Positions 15,900-24,992 of a stretch of DNA of 64,000 nucleotides are shown piece after piece; position 1 is the stretch's first letter, and every line of letters starts with the position of its first letter. Position numbers and translations under genes: made by a program. The notes under the pieces are model-generated. The model had not been told where the DNA came from, did not search any database, and saw only the letters and a program-made list of their open reading frames with translations. The stretch is from Sphingomonas sp. (lineage in GTDB: Bacteria; Pseudomonadota; Alphaproteobacteria; Sphingomonadales; Sphingomonadaceae). The DNA lies in NCBI RefSeq assembly GCF_017304635.1, contig NZ_JAFKMA010000001.1:496001-560000 (forward strand), in the 5' to 3' direction.

Positions 15900-18794
15900 T
15901 CAATCTTCGCGAACGAGGCGAAGCGGACCGTGCAGTCCGGTCGGCAGCGGTGCCGCCCGCACCACCGGAAATCCGGGTATGGTCCAGTCATGCTGGATCA
16001 TCGCGTTGCGGGGGGTATTCCGGACGGTGATGACGAGTTGATTCTCGCCCGGACGGAGCATGCCCGTGACGTTCCAGCGATACGGGCGGAAGAGGCGGAC
16101 GGACAAAGGCTGACCGTTCAGCGACCCCTCCGCCACGTCGAAGACCGCGCCCAGATTTAGAAAGAGGCGCCGCGCGGTCGCCGTTGCGCGGTCGACCGAA
16201 AAGGACGCGTGATAGGCGATCGTGCCGGAGAAGTGCCGAAACCGTGGATCATCGGCCAGGTCAACCAGTCGCGGGAGGGTCAGCTGGAAGCTCACCTGCT
16301 TGTCCGGGGCCACCAGACCTGTCGCGCTAACGTTCCAGCTTCGCGGCATCAACGGCACCTCTTCGCCACGCGACGTAGCGACCGGATCTCGCGCCATGGC
16401 GGGAGCGCCGGCCCCGAAGGCGAGCAGGGAGGATCCGAACGGCTCCAGGCCGATCGTCACCTCCCATGCGTCGCCGACGCGAACGTGAAGAGGTGTCGTG
16501 GCGGTGCCCGTCCACGCGTCGAGCAGCGCGGGCGGGCCGTCCGCTCGGACGCGGCACGTCACATCGATGTGCGTGTCGCCGGTGTTGCGCAGGAAGTAGC
16601 AGTCGCGCCCCGCAATACGGCGGTGGACGAATGGGACGCCTGGTCCTGCGAAGTGCAGGTTCGGCGGAACCGCCAAATCTGCAAGCGCCGCCGCTACCGC
16701 ACCGGGCGTCGCGACGAACCGACAATTGGGCTTTGCGCGCAGGTCCGCCATCGCCTCGCGGATGCGGATTGAGCGCACCTCGTGATCGCGATAGCCGATC
16801 GCTTCATCCGGCGGCGTGCCGACGAACACGATCGGCACGCCGGCATCGCCCAGCCGTCGGACGGTCTGCGCGAGCGTCTCGGAAGTCCGGTGCTGGTCGA
16901 CCAGCACGAGCGCCGCGAAGTCGGCGCCGCCACGTGACCGGAAGCCGCGGCCGGCGGTGATCGCCGCGACGAGCGACGCCTCGTTGATATGGTCGAAATC
17001 GAAGCCGTTCGCGAGCAGCGCCGCGTTCACCGCCGGCTCCGGATCCGGCGGCAGGAATTCCTGGTAAGGCAAAGCAGCCTGATAGAGCGCGACGGGTGCG
17101 ACTCGCTCGCCTTGCTGCATCACATATTGGACGCGGGCGATGTAACGGTTGATGAGGGGCAAGTCCCGCCAGAACGGATTGGCGGCATTCCAGGCGTCCG
17201 AGAAAAGCACCCCGAACGGCAACCAGCGCGGGCCGACCGCGAACGGATTCTTGGGCTGCGCGGGATGGTCGTAGAGATACCCGTGATACAGGATCTGGTT
17301 CACGCCTGCCGTGAACAGTTCGTCGGCGGTGCGCTTGATCTTCTCCGGCGTGGTTTCGAAGGCCTGGCCGGCCCAGACGAAGCTTTCCGAGGAGACGAGG
17401 CGGCGGCCCGCCAGGCGCGCCGCCGAAGACGCCATCTTCAGAAAATCGAAGCGGCCATGATCCCAGAGCGTCTCGGTCTCGGGTATGTCGGCCAGCCCGT
17501 AGGCCGCAATCAGGTCGACCGGCGCACCATGCGCCTGCACCTTGGCCCTGACGCCATGCGCGTGGGCCCATTGGGCGAACGGCTCGAAAAAGTTCTCGAG
17601 CATCAGCGCCGAAACCGTATCCCAATAATCGTGCCGGACGCGTTCGGCATCGACGCCGTCGAACTCGGGCAGGCCGTGAAAGCCCTGATTGGCGACGCCG
17701 CGGCCGGGCTGGCGCAGGATGGGCAGCCAAGGGGTCAGATCGTAGCCGGCGCGGGCCCGGAACGCTTCGAGAAAGTCGCCGCTCCAATAGAGTTCCGGGT
17801 GAAGCTCCAGGCTGTCGCAGAAGATCGCGCGGACTATCTTACCGAAATTCGATCCGAACGCGGCGCGCGCTTTGTCGCCGATCGCCGCGGCATAGGTTGC
17901 GAAGGCGGCCTTGCTGAAATGGTTGAGGATCAGCTTGGGCCCGATCGTCGCGGTCCCGCCGGTGCGCTCGCCGCATGCGAACTGCTTGAATACGAAGATT
18001 TGCCATTCCCCGTCTGGAACGGCCCAGTCGAGCGTCCCGTCGGCGCGGATCTTGTCGGTAAGGACCACCGCCGACTCGACGTCCAGCTTGCCTGGCGTCA
18101 GGACGCGGCTGCTCGCCGGACCGTGGTCCGGATCGAGCCTGGGCTCACTGCCGCACACGGCCACGACCGCGATCAGCCGTTCTCGCGCGGCAAGACGGTC
18201 GTGCCAGCCCGGCGGCAACGTTTCGTTGGTCCAGGGTGCGAGCATCGCTGCGGTCGCCTGCGGAAGGCTGAGCTTGCCGGCCGTGGCGAGCGGGCCGCGT
18301 AGCGAGGTCCGCGCTTGCTTTAGTTCGAGCAGCGCCAGTTCGGGCGTAACGTCCGCGATGCCGCCGAACGGCCATCCGGAGCCGAAAGTATAATCGAGTT
18401 GCATGTCACGCGCAGCGGCGATCGCGCCAGCGTCGCTGAGATGCGCCGCATATTCAGGAGAGCCATAACCGAACACGCGTGCGCCGGCCTCGCCATCGGC
18501 GCCGAGCATGAAGCTGAACGGCTGGATTTCGGCACCCGCAAACCCCGCGTCGGCCATCGCGCCGAGATCGCGGACCAGACCTGCATGATCCACATCGGTA
18601 CCAGGCCACCACCAGCGAGCCCAGGGTCCAAATCGACGGGGAGGGTTGCTGAACTGGTCCAGGAAGCGGGAACGGGCGGGCGATCGAGTTAGCGCGGCGC
18701 TAGTGTGAGCCGCGGCGGAGATCGCGGCCAGGCCAGTCGTCACGAGTAGATCGCGCCTGGTGACGGATACATTTCCCCCCAATCGCGAACGCAT
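15900..18794 (-). CDS. Tat-exported GH106-like glycoside hydrolase (alpha-L-rhamnosidase family)
   Basis: Large (964 residues) protein resembling GH106 alpha-L-rhamnosidases: the N-terminal segment after the leader (NPPRRFGPWARWWWPG, then LGAMADAGFAGAEIQPF) is characteristic, and the C-terminus has a galactose-binding-like beta-sandwich (NLGAVFDVAEGSLNGQPL). The leader contains TRRDLL followed by a hydrophobic stretch, a twin-arginine signal, so it is probably exported folded. ATG at 18794 follows GGAG by about 10 nt. The operator at 18831 is directly upstream. Activity on rhamnosides is the family expectation; other substrates are possible. Confidence 0.85.
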   Translation of the reverse strand: MRSRLGGNVSVTRRDLLVTTGLAAISAAAHTSAALTRSPARSRFLDQFSNPPRRFGPWARWWWPGTDVDHAGLVRDLGAMADAGFAGAEIQPFSFMLGADGEAGARVFGYGSPEYAAHLSDAGAIAAARDMQLDYTFGSGWPFGGIADVTPELALLELKQARTSLRGPLATAGKLSLPQATAAMLAPWTNETLPPGWHDRLAARERLIAVVAVCGSEPRLDPDHGPASSRVLTPGKLDVESAVVLTDKIRADGTLDWAVPDGEWQIFVFKQFACGERTGGTATIGPKLILNHFSKAAFATYAAAIGDKARAAFGSNFGKIVRAIFCDSLELHPELYWSGDFLEAFRARAGYDLTPWLPILRQPGRGVANQGFHGLPEFDGVDAERVRHDYWDTVSALMLENFFEPFAQWAHAHGVRAKVQAHGAPVDLIAAYGLADIPETETLWDHGRFDFLKMASSAARLAGRRLVSSESFVWAGQAFETTPEKIKRTADELFTAGVNQILYHGYLYDHPAQPKNPFAVGPRWLPFGVLFSDAWNAANPFWRDLPLINRYIARVQYVMQQGERVAPVALYQAALPYQEFLPPDPEPAVNAALLANGFDFDHINEASLVAAITAGRGFRSRGGADFAALVLVDQHRTSETLAQTVRRLGDAGVPIVFVGTPPDEAIGYRDHEVRSIRIREAMADLRAKPNCRFVATPGAVAAALADLAVPPNLHFAGPGVPFVHRRIAGRDCYFLRNTGDTHIDVTCRVRADGPPALLDAWTGTATTPLHVRVGDAWEVTIGLEPFGSSLLAFGAGAPAMARDPVATSRGEEVPLMPRSWNVSATGLVAPDKQVSFQLTLPRLVDLADDPRFRHFSGTIAYHASFSVDRATATARRLFLNLGAVFDVAEGSLNGQPLSVRLFRPYRWNVTGMLRPGENQLVITVRNTPRNAMIQHDWTIPGFPVVRAAPLPTGLHGPLRLVRED

Positions 18795-18812
18795 CCCCGA
18801 CCACTCCGTCGA

Positions 18813-19343
18813 TCATTGTTCCGTCCGAAATGATATCGATGTCATTGAAAAAGTCAACGGGCGGACGTGCCAGTGCAATGTCATCGCAAGACGGATGGGG
18901 AGGGCGCTGCCGCCCACAACACCGCCGGCCCAGGGAACGCGGACGTCTCGGGGTGACGCGAAGGCTGCTGAGCGCAACGACGCGCTCGGCCCGCCGCCAG
19001 TCGCGGGGCGGTGTTCGGCCGCATACAGGCTGTCGGCCAGCATCAGCGCGACCAGCAGCATCGTCCGTTCGGCGTTGAGCCCGCCCGACGCGCGATTGGC
19101 CGGCGCCCAGCGCTGGTCGAGCATCTCGCCAGCGCTCCACGCCTGTTGCGTCTGGCGAGGCTCGAACCCGCAATGCGCGATGCCGCGGACATCGAGCCCC
19201 GGTATCGTCACATACTCGGTCGGAACCGTGTAGGCGACGATGCGGCTACCGTTGCCGGCCGCCTTCATCTTCGCGACCAGTGCGTCCTGCTGGTCGTGAG
19301 AGACCAGCGAATCCTGCGCATTATGGATCGTTACCAGCGGCAC
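18813..19343 (-). pseudogene. 3' remnant of an alpha/beta-hydrolase gene
   Basis: The first ~110 residues of this frame read like the C-terminal third of an alpha/beta-hydrolase: IHNAQDSLVS carries a candidate catalytic acid and GIAHCGF a candidate catalytic His, but the oxyanion and nucleophile portions are missing. The homology starts abruptly at about 19,340 where a plus-strand ORF begins on the other side. The last ~60 residues look unrelated and run into the operator of the next gene. I read it as a fragment left by a deletion or insertion; a short functional protein is unlikely. Confidence 0.6.
18831..18844. promoter_or_regulatory. Candidate LacI-type operator upstream of the GH106-like gene
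   Basis: TGATATCGATGTCA, an exact consensus copy, 37 nt upstream of the start codon at 18794. Confidence 0.75.
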
Positions 19344-19353
19344 CGGGGACGAC

Positions 19354-19515
19354 GTGGCCGAAGCCGCCGCTCACGTCGCGGTCAACGACGCCAAGGTCGC
19401 GCTCGGCGAGCGTGGGGCGGTGTGGTGGGACGATGGCGCGCCCGACTACAATCGCCATCTCGCGCGGACGACACCCTATGCCGGCTGGTATCGGGCGCTG
19501 ACGCAAGCCGGTTAA
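19354..19515 (+). CDS. Small conserved-looking protein, possibly 5' truncated
   Basis: A 53-residue frame from GTG 19354 (GGGGA upstream) with strongly protein-like composition: NDAKVALGERGAVWWDDG and NRHLARTTPYAGWYRAL. It resembles small hypothetical proteins I have seen in sphingomonads; no function is known. It abuts the hydrolase remnant, so its original 5' end may have been lost. Confidence 0.5.
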   Translation: MAEAAAHVAVNDAKVALGERGAVWWDDGAPDYNRHLARTTPYAGWYRALTQAG

Positions 19516-19610
19516 CCGTTAACGCCAAGCATGCGGCGTCTCGATTGCGGACGGTGGTTAACCCTTCTTTACGATAGCCATGATCGTGAACGGCGCGTTA
19601 ACTTCGCGCC

Positions 19611-19775
19611 ATGAATGACGCATTCGCCCTCCGCCCGCGTGGCCGCAGCCACCACTTCCGCCACCGCCTCGCGCTGCGGACCGAACTGGCGCGGACCGAC
19701 GACGACCATGACTGGAAGCTGTTCCTGCTGAGCTTCGCGGCGTTCTTCGTCTGCTTCTACACGTTCATCGCCTGA
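19611..19775 (+). CDS. Small single-pass membrane protein (54 aa)
   Basis: Arg/His-rich N-terminus (ALRPRGRSHHFRHRL), acidic patch (TDDDHDW) and one C-terminal hydrophobic helix (LFLLSFAAFFVCFYTFIA). Good codon usage and end just before the convergent MFS gene support it. Function unknown; no recognisable domain. Confidence 0.55.
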   Translation: MNDAFALRPRGRSHHFRHRLALRTELARTDDDHDWKLFLLSFAAFFVCFYTFIA

Positions 19776-19797
19776 ACGGGCGCGCCGCGCCGGCGGC

Positions 19798-21090
19798 CTA
19801 GTCGCAGGCGCGGTGAAGCTTCTGGGCGATCCAGGCCGCGACCGGGCACATCGCCGCGACGAGGTAGAGCATCGTGGTCGACCCGACGCCCGCATGCGCG
19901 AGTAGGAACACGACCGCCGATCCGACCGCCATCGCCGCCGAGTTGACGGCATTGTTCGCCGCCACCGTCCGCGCCGTCTCGTCCTTGGTCACCGTCGTCG
20001 TCAGGAACGCGTAGAGCGGGACGACGAACATCCCGCCGAACACCGCGATCCCGATCAGCGAGGCGATCACCGCCCAAGCGTGCGGGATCGCCAGGAACTC
20101 CCAACTGTCGTAGAGATGCCCCGGCGTCGCCGCCGGCCAAGTGCGGCACAGCAACGCGAACACGATCACGAACCCGCCCATGATGAGCACCGTCGCCGGT
20201 CCGTATTTGGCCGACGTGTGCCCGCGCAGCAGCGAGTTGATCGCGACCGATCCGATCGCGATGCCGATCGAGAACAACGCCGTCAGCACCGTCGCGACAT
20301 GCGGGTCCGCGGTCAGCACGTTCTTGGTCAGTGGGGTGAAGATCACGATCAACACGATCCCCATCGTCCAGAAGAAGCTGATCGCGCAGATCGCCAGGAA
20401 CAATCGGGGCACGTGCAGCGTGCCGGAGATCAGCCGCCACGACGACGTGAAGGGGTTGTAGTTGATCTTGAGTTCCGGCCCCTGGCGCGGCGCCGGCGGC
20501 ACGCGGCGCGCGGCGACCCAGCCGGCGGCGGCGATGACGAGCGTGCCGATCACGGCATAGTCGATCGTCAGGAAGCCGGCCACGACGGTGCCGGCCAGGA
20601 TCGCGATATAGGTCGCCGATTCGACCAGCCCGGTGCCGCCCAGCACCTCGTCCTCCTTCAGATGCTGCGGCAGGATCGCGTATTTGATCGGCCCGAAGAA
20701 GGTCGAGTGCACGCCGAGCGCCGCCACCGCGCTCAGCATCAGGGCCATCGCGATCTGGTAGTGCGCACCGTGCCGCGCGAGCAGCAGTCCGGCTCCGCCG
20801 ACCAGCATGATACCGATTTCCGCCGTCTTGACGATGCGAATGATCTTCGCCTTGTCGTGGGCGTCGGCGAGCTGCCCGGCCAGCGCCGACAGCAGCACGA
20901 ACGGCACGATGCTGAACACGCTGGCGAGCCCGTTGAAACTCTGCTCCGCCGCCGGATCGTTGTAGATCTGGTACACGACGACGAGCACCATCGCCTGCTT
21001 GAACAGATTGTCGTTGAAGGCGCCGAGAAACTGCGTGACGAACAGGGGCAGGAACTGGCGCTGCTTCATCAGACCCAGCGCATTATTCAT
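19798..21090 (-). CDS. LplT-like MFS transporter
   Basis: 430-residue major-facilitator protein with about 12 membrane helices. The N-terminus (QRQFLPLFVTQFLGAFNDN) and GQLADAHDKAKIIR loop match the lysophospholipid transporter LplT, which flips lysophospholipids inward for re-acylation. In many bacteria it is fused to or next to an acyltransferase (Aas); here it stands alone, divergent from the phospholipid gene pgsA. Exact substrate unproven. Confidence 0.8.
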   Translation of the reverse strand: MNNALGLMKQRQFLPLFVTQFLGAFNDNLFKQAMVLVVVYQIYNDPAAEQSFNGLASVFSIVPFVLLSALAGQLADAHDKAKIIRIVKTAEIGIMLVGGAGLLLARHGAHYQIAMALMLSAVAALGVHSTFFGPIKYAILPQHLKEDEVLGGTGLVESATYIAILAGTVVAGFLTIDYAVIGTLVIAAAGWVAARRVPPAPRQGPELKINYNPFTSSWRLISGTLHVPRLFLAICAISFFWTMGIVLIVIFTPLTKNVLTADPHVATVLTALFSIGIAIGSVAINSLLRGHTSAKYGPATVLIMGGFVIVFALLCRTWPAATPGHLYDSWEFLAIPHAWAVIASLIGIAVFGGMFVVPLYAFLTTTVTKDETARTVAANNAVNSAAMAVGSAVVFLLAHAGVGSTTMLYLVAAMCPVAAWIAQKLHRACD

Positions 21091-21252
21091 GATTCGCGGA
21101 AGCCGCCTCGTATCGTCGTACCAGCCCGTGCCTTAGCCGAGGCGCACCGCCGGGGACAATGGTTGTTCGGGGCCGTGCGGTGCCGTTCGGAAAAGCCGGG
21201 TTTGCCGCGCCGCCCCTTTTCGTCGGTGCGCGAGCGGTGCTAGGGCAGGGCG

Positions 21253-21804
21253 ATGTGGACGCTGCCTAACCTCCTGACATTGTCGCGGATCGTCGGCGTG
21301 CCGGTGCTGGTCGCGTTGCTGTGGTGGCCGAACTGGGCGGCGGGGTATCTGATCGGGTTCGCGCTCTATGCGCTGATCGCGATCACCGATTACCTCGACG
21401 GCTATCTGGCGCGCGCGCAGGGGACGGTGTCGAAGCTCGGCGTGTTCCTCGATCCGATCGCCGACAAGATCATGGTCGCGGCGGTCGTCCTGATGCTGGT
21501 CGCCAACCACGATATCGGCGGCTGGCACCTGATCGCGGCGATGATAATCCTGTTGCGCGAGATCATGGTGTCGGGCCTGCGCGAGTTTCTGGGCGGGATC
21601 CAGGTGTCGGTGCCGGTGTCGAAGCTGGCGAAATGGAAGACGACGCTGCAACTGGTGGCGCTCGGCGCGCTGATCCTGGGCGGCGGGGTGCCGCACTGGC
21701 CGTGGGTGCACAGCGTCGGGCTGGCGGCGTTGTGGGGCGCGGCGGTGCTGACGCTCGTCACCGGCTGGGACTATCTCCGCGTCGGCCTGAAGCACATGGA
21801 TTGA
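21253..21804 (+). CDS. pgsA: CDP-diacylglycerol--glycerol-3-phosphate 3-phosphatidyltransferase
   Basis: Makes phosphatidylglycerol phosphate, the committed step to phosphatidylglycerol and cardiolipin, in the inner membrane. The CDP-alcohol phosphotransferase motif is intact: D46, D49, G50, A53, R54, G63, D67 and D71. Length 183 residues is typical. It is followed by moaD with a one-base overlap (TGATG), so three genes pgsA-moaD-moaE form one operon. Confidence 0.95.
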   Translation: MWTLPNLLTLSRIVGVPVLVALLWWPNWAAGYLIGFALYALIAITDYLDGYLARAQGTVSKLGVFLDPIADKIMVAAVVLMLVANHDIGGWHLIAAMIILLREIMVSGLREFLGGIQVSVPVSKLAKWKTTLQLVALGALILGGGVPHWPWVHSVGLAALWGAAVLTLVTGWDYLRVGLKHMD

Positions 21805-22055
21805 TGCAGATCCTGTATTTCGCCTGGGTGCGGGAGCGGATCGGCGTGGGGCAGGAGGTGGCGGCACCGCCGGCCGACGTCGTGACCGTTGCCGACCTGA
21901 TCGACTGGCTGGCGGCGCGGGGCGGGGGCCATGCCGAGGCGCTGGCCGAGCCGGCGAAGCTGCGCGCGGCGGTCGACCAGGCGTTCGTCGCGCTCGACGC
22001 GCCGATCGCCGGCGCGCGCGAGGTGGCGATCTTTCCGCCGGTGACGGGCGGATGA
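21804..22055 (+). CDS. moaD: Molybdopterin synthase sulfur-carrier subunit
   Basis: 83-residue ubiquitin-like protein ending in the required Gly-Gly (PPVTGG). Carries the thiocarboxylate sulfur that MoaE uses to convert cPMP to molybdopterin. Starts one base inside the pgsA stop and overlaps moaE by ATGA. Confidence 0.95.
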   Translation: MQILYFAWVRERIGVGQEVAAPPADVVTVADLIDWLAARGGGHAEALAEPAKLRAAVDQAFVALDAPIAGAREVAIFPPVTGG

Positions 22056-22489
22056 TCCGCGTCGTCGTGACCGGCGAGGCGATCGATATCGCGGCCGAAC
22101 TCGCGTCGCTGGAGACGACGGGCGGCGGCGCGGTGGCGAGCTTCACCGGGCTGGTGCGTGACGACGGCGGGGTCGCGGAGCTGTTCCTCGAACATTATCC
22201 GGGCGCGACCGAAGCGGCGCTGGCGCGATTGGCCGAGGAAGCGGTCGTGCGCTGGTCGCTCATGGGTGCGACCGTCGTCCACCGGGTCGGCGGCATGGCG
22301 CCGGGCGAGCGGATCGTGTTCGTCGGCACCGCCGCCCCGCATCGCGCGGCGGCCCTGGAGGCGTGCAGCTTCCTGATCGACCGCCTGAAGACCGACGCGC
22401 CGTTCTGGAAGCGCGAGACGCGCGGCGATGCCGCGAGCTGGGTCGGCGAGCGCGGCAGCGATCACACCGCCGCCGGTCGCTGGCGCTAA
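22052..22489 (+). CDS. moaE: Molybdopterin synthase catalytic subunit
   Basis: 145 residues with the MoaE hallmarks: FTGLVR near residue 31, EHYPG, and the catalytic lysine region FLIDRLKTDAPFWKRE. Partner of MoaD, encoded immediately upstream. Convergent with oxyR, overlapping its stop by 4 nt. Confidence 0.95.
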   Translation: MIRVVVTGEAIDIAAELASLETTGGGAVASFTGLVRDDGGVAELFLEHYPGATEAALARLAEEAVVRWSLMGATVVHRVGGMAPGERIVFVGTAAPHRAAALEACSFLIDRLKTDAPFWKRETRGDAASWVGERGSDHTAAGRWR

Positions 22490-23385
22490 CCCGCCGCCTG
22501 CATCACCTCCGCCAGCAACCGGAAGTCGCGTTCGCGGGGCGAGGCGCGGCGCCAGACCAAAGCGATCGTCCGCATCGCATGATCGGCGGCCAGCGGGCGG
22601 GCGGCGACGCTGGTATGGTCGAGAATGCCCGCCTCGACCGCCATTTCGGGCAGCATCGTGACGCCGAGGCCGTTGTCGACCATCTGGACGATCGTGTGGA
22701 GCGAGGTGCCGAGCATCATCGCCTGCGCGCCGAGTTCGGGCCGGTTGCATGCAGCCAGCGCATGGTCCTTCAGGCAATGCCCGTCCTCGAGCAGCAGCAG
22801 CCGCGTCTCGTCGATGTCGGTCGCGGCGATCGCCGGCGGCGGCTCGGGCAGTTCGGCTTGGGGAAAGGCGACGAACAGGCGGTCGTCGAACAGCGGTGCC
22901 GCGGTCACCTCGCCGCAGGCATAGGGCAGCGCCAGCAGCACGCAGTCGGTACGGCCGTTGTGCAGCCCCTCGCACGCCATCGCGGTGGTTTCCTCGCGCA
23001 GGAACAGCTTGAGGTCGGGATAGTCGCGGCGCAGCGCCGGCAGGAAGCGGGGCAGCATGAACGGCGCGATCGTCGGGATGACGCTCATCCGCATCTCACC
23101 CGACAAGGGACGTCCGGCGGCGCGCGCCATGTCGCCCAGTTCCTCCGCCTCGCGCAGCACGCGCCGCGCCTTGTCGACGATGCGATCGCCGAGCGGGGTG
23201 AAGCGCACGACGCGCCGCGTGCGCTCGACCAGCGTCACGCCGATCAGCGTCTCGAGCTCGCGCAACCCCGCCGACAGGGTCGATTGCGTGACGAAGCACG
23301 CCTCCGCCGCGCGGCCGAAATGGCCGTGATCCTTCAGCGCGACGAGATATTGCAACTGCTTGAGCGTCGGCAGGTAGGTGCTCAT
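22486..23385 (-). CDS. oxyR: Hydrogen-peroxide-sensing LysR regulator OxyR
   Basis: LysR-type regulator, 299 residues. N-terminal winged HTH (LKQLQYLVALKDHGHFGRAA) and a substrate-binding domain containing LLLLEDGHCLKDHALAAC: the two cysteines, C204 and C213, have the same 9-residue spacing as redox cysteines C199 and C208 of E. coli OxyR, so disulfide sensing is conserved. The start ATG overlaps the stop of the upstream permease gene (ATGA). Confidence 0.93.
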   Translation of the reverse strand: MSTYLPTLKQLQYLVALKDHGHFGRAAEACFVTQSTLSAGLRELETLIGVTLVERTRRVVRFTPLGDRIVDKARRVLREAEELGDMARAAGRPLSGEMRMSVIPTIAPFMLPRFLPALRRDYPDLKLFLREETTAMACEGLHNGRTDCVLLALPYACGEVTAAPLFDDRLFVAFPQAELPEPPPAIAATDIDETRLLLLEDGHCLKDHALAACNRPELGAQAMMLGTSLHTIVQMVDNGLGVTMLPEMAVEAGILDHTSVAARPLAADHAMRTIALVWRRASPRERDFRLLAEVMQAAG

Positions 23386-24152
23386 TTCGATAGTACCTGC
23401 CAGATCGAGAAGGCGCTGGTCAGCGTCAGCACGGTGCCGACGATCGCCATCAGCCCCCGCGCCGGCACGCGCTTCGCCAGCAGTCCGCCGATCGGGGCCG
23501 CGACCAGCCCGCCGATCAGCACCCCCAGCGTCTGAAGCGTGAACGCGGCGAACCCCAGGCTGAGGATGAACGCGGCGGAGATGGTCGTCGTCAGGAAGAA
23601 CTCGCTGGTGTTGACCGTGCCGATCGTCTGGCGCGGGGCGGATCCCTGGACCAGCAGGTTGCTCGTCACCACCGGTCCCCAGCCGCCACCGCCCGCCGCG
23701 TCGAGGAACCCGCCGACCAGCCCGAGCGGCTCGATCACCTTCGGCTCGCGGGGTTCGACTCGCCCGCGCCACGCGCGATAGAGCAGATACAGGCCGATGA
23801 TGCTGAGATACGCCATCACGAACGGCCGCGCGACCGCGGCGTCGATGTGCGACAGGACATAGGCGCCGATCGCCCCGCCGATCATGCCGGGGATCACCAA
23901 CCGCGCGAACAGCCGCCAGTCGACGTTGCGGTGGACGACATGGCTGACGCCCGACGCGGCGGTGGTGAAGGTCTCGACCGCATGGACGCTGGCCGAGGCG
24001 AGGGCGGGGGGCATGCCCACCACGGTCACCAGCAGCGTCGAGTTGATGAGCCCGAACGCCATGCCCAGCGCCCCGTCGACCAGTTGCGCGGCAAAGCCGA
24101 TCGCGATGAACGGCAGCATCGCCTCGATCGTTTCCACCGACAGATCGATCAT
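23382..24152 (-). CDS. TSUP (TauE/SafE) family membrane permease
   Basis: 256-residue integral membrane protein with about 8 helices and the duplicated TSUP motif ([27 protein letters not shown]). The family moves sulfite or other sulfur-containing anions. It is translationally coupled to oxyR and lies next to a serine acetyltransferase, consistent with a sulfur or redox role, but the substrate is not predictable. Confidence 0.85.
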   Translation of the reverse strand: MIDLSVETIEAMLPFIAIGFAAQLVDGALGMAFGLINSTLLVTVVGMPPALASASVHAVETFTTAASGVSHVVHRNVDWRLFARLVIPGMIGGAIGAYVLSHIDAAVARPFVMAYLSIIGLYLLYRAWRGRVEPREPKVIEPLGLVGGFLDAAGGGGWGPVVTSNLLVQGSAPRQTIGTVNTSEFFLTTTISAAFILSLGFAAFTLQTLGVLIGGLVAAPIGGLLAKRVPARGLMAIVGTVLTLTSAFSIWQVLSK

Positions 24153-24290
24153 CGCGCATTCGCTCCGGTTGGGCCGGGCGTCCGATCAAGACCGTCCGGT
24201 TTTCGGGCGATGCCCGCGTTCATCGCCATGGGCAACGCTGGAAATCGCATCCGGCTGCGCCTAGATGATCGGGACAAGGGGAATGCAGGA

Positions 24291-24968
24291 ATGCCCGGCC
24301 GGATCATTGCCTATCTCGATTCGATCCGGGCGCGCGATCCGGCGCCGCGCTCGCGGCTGGAAATCCTGCTCTATCCCGGCGTCTGGGCGCTGGCGTTCCA
24401 TCGTGTCGCCAATCGGCTGTACCGGGCGCGGTTCTTTTTCCTGGCGCGCTGGGTCAACCACTGGGCGCGCTTCTTCACCGCGATCGATATCCATCCGGGG
24501 GCGGAGATCGGGCGGCACCTGTTCATCGACCATGGTTTCACCGTGATCGGCGAGACGGCGGTGATCGGCGACAACGTCACCATCTACCAGTGCGTGACGC
24601 TGGGCGGGACCAATCCGGCCGACGGCATCGCCGGCAAGCGGCACCCGACGATCGAGGACAATGTCATCATCGGCTCGGGCGCGCAGGTGCTGGGGCCGAT
24701 CACCGTCGCGCCGGGCGCGCGGATCGGGGCGAACGCGGTGGTGACGAAGGACGTGCCGGCGGGTGCGGTCATGGTCGGCATCCCGGCGCGCGCGACGATG
24801 GTCGAGGGGCGGGGCGAAGCGCCGTTCCTCGCCTACGGCACGCCGTGCAGCGAGCAGTTCGACCCGGCGACCCAGCGGCTGGAACTGATGCGATGCGAGA
24901 TCGAGAGCCTGCGCAAGCAACTCGACGCACTGCTCGCCGAACAAGAGGACCGGCGCGATCGTGCCTGA
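24291..24968 (+). CDS. cysE: Serine O-acetyltransferase
   Basis: First step of cysteine synthesis from serine and acetyl-CoA. 225 residues, the short EpsC-type form: helical N-terminus ([17 protein letters not shown]), then left-handed beta-helix repeats ([35 protein letters not shown]) and an Asp/His-containing active-site loop. The start at 24291 follows AGGA; an upstream in-frame extension has no family support. Confidence 0.9.
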   Translation: MPGRIIAYLDSIRARDPAPRSRLEILLYPGVWALAFHRVANRLYRARFFFLARWVNHWARFFTAIDIHPGAEIGRHLFIDHGFTVIGETAVIGDNVTIYQCVTLGGTNPADGIAGKRHPTIEDNVIIGSGAQVLGPITVAPGARIGANAVVTKDVPAGAVMVGIPARATMVEGRGEAPFLAYGTPCSEQFDPATQRLELMRCEIESLRKQLDALLAEQEDRRDRA

Positions 24969-24992
24969 TCGCGAAAGGACGGCGGCTGCCTG

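Noticed and set aside
1-19343. tRNA 3' end as an attachment repeat for an integrated island
   Set aside because: No second copy of the tRNA-Ala 3' end was found in the window and no integrase is present, so site-specific integration is not supported here.
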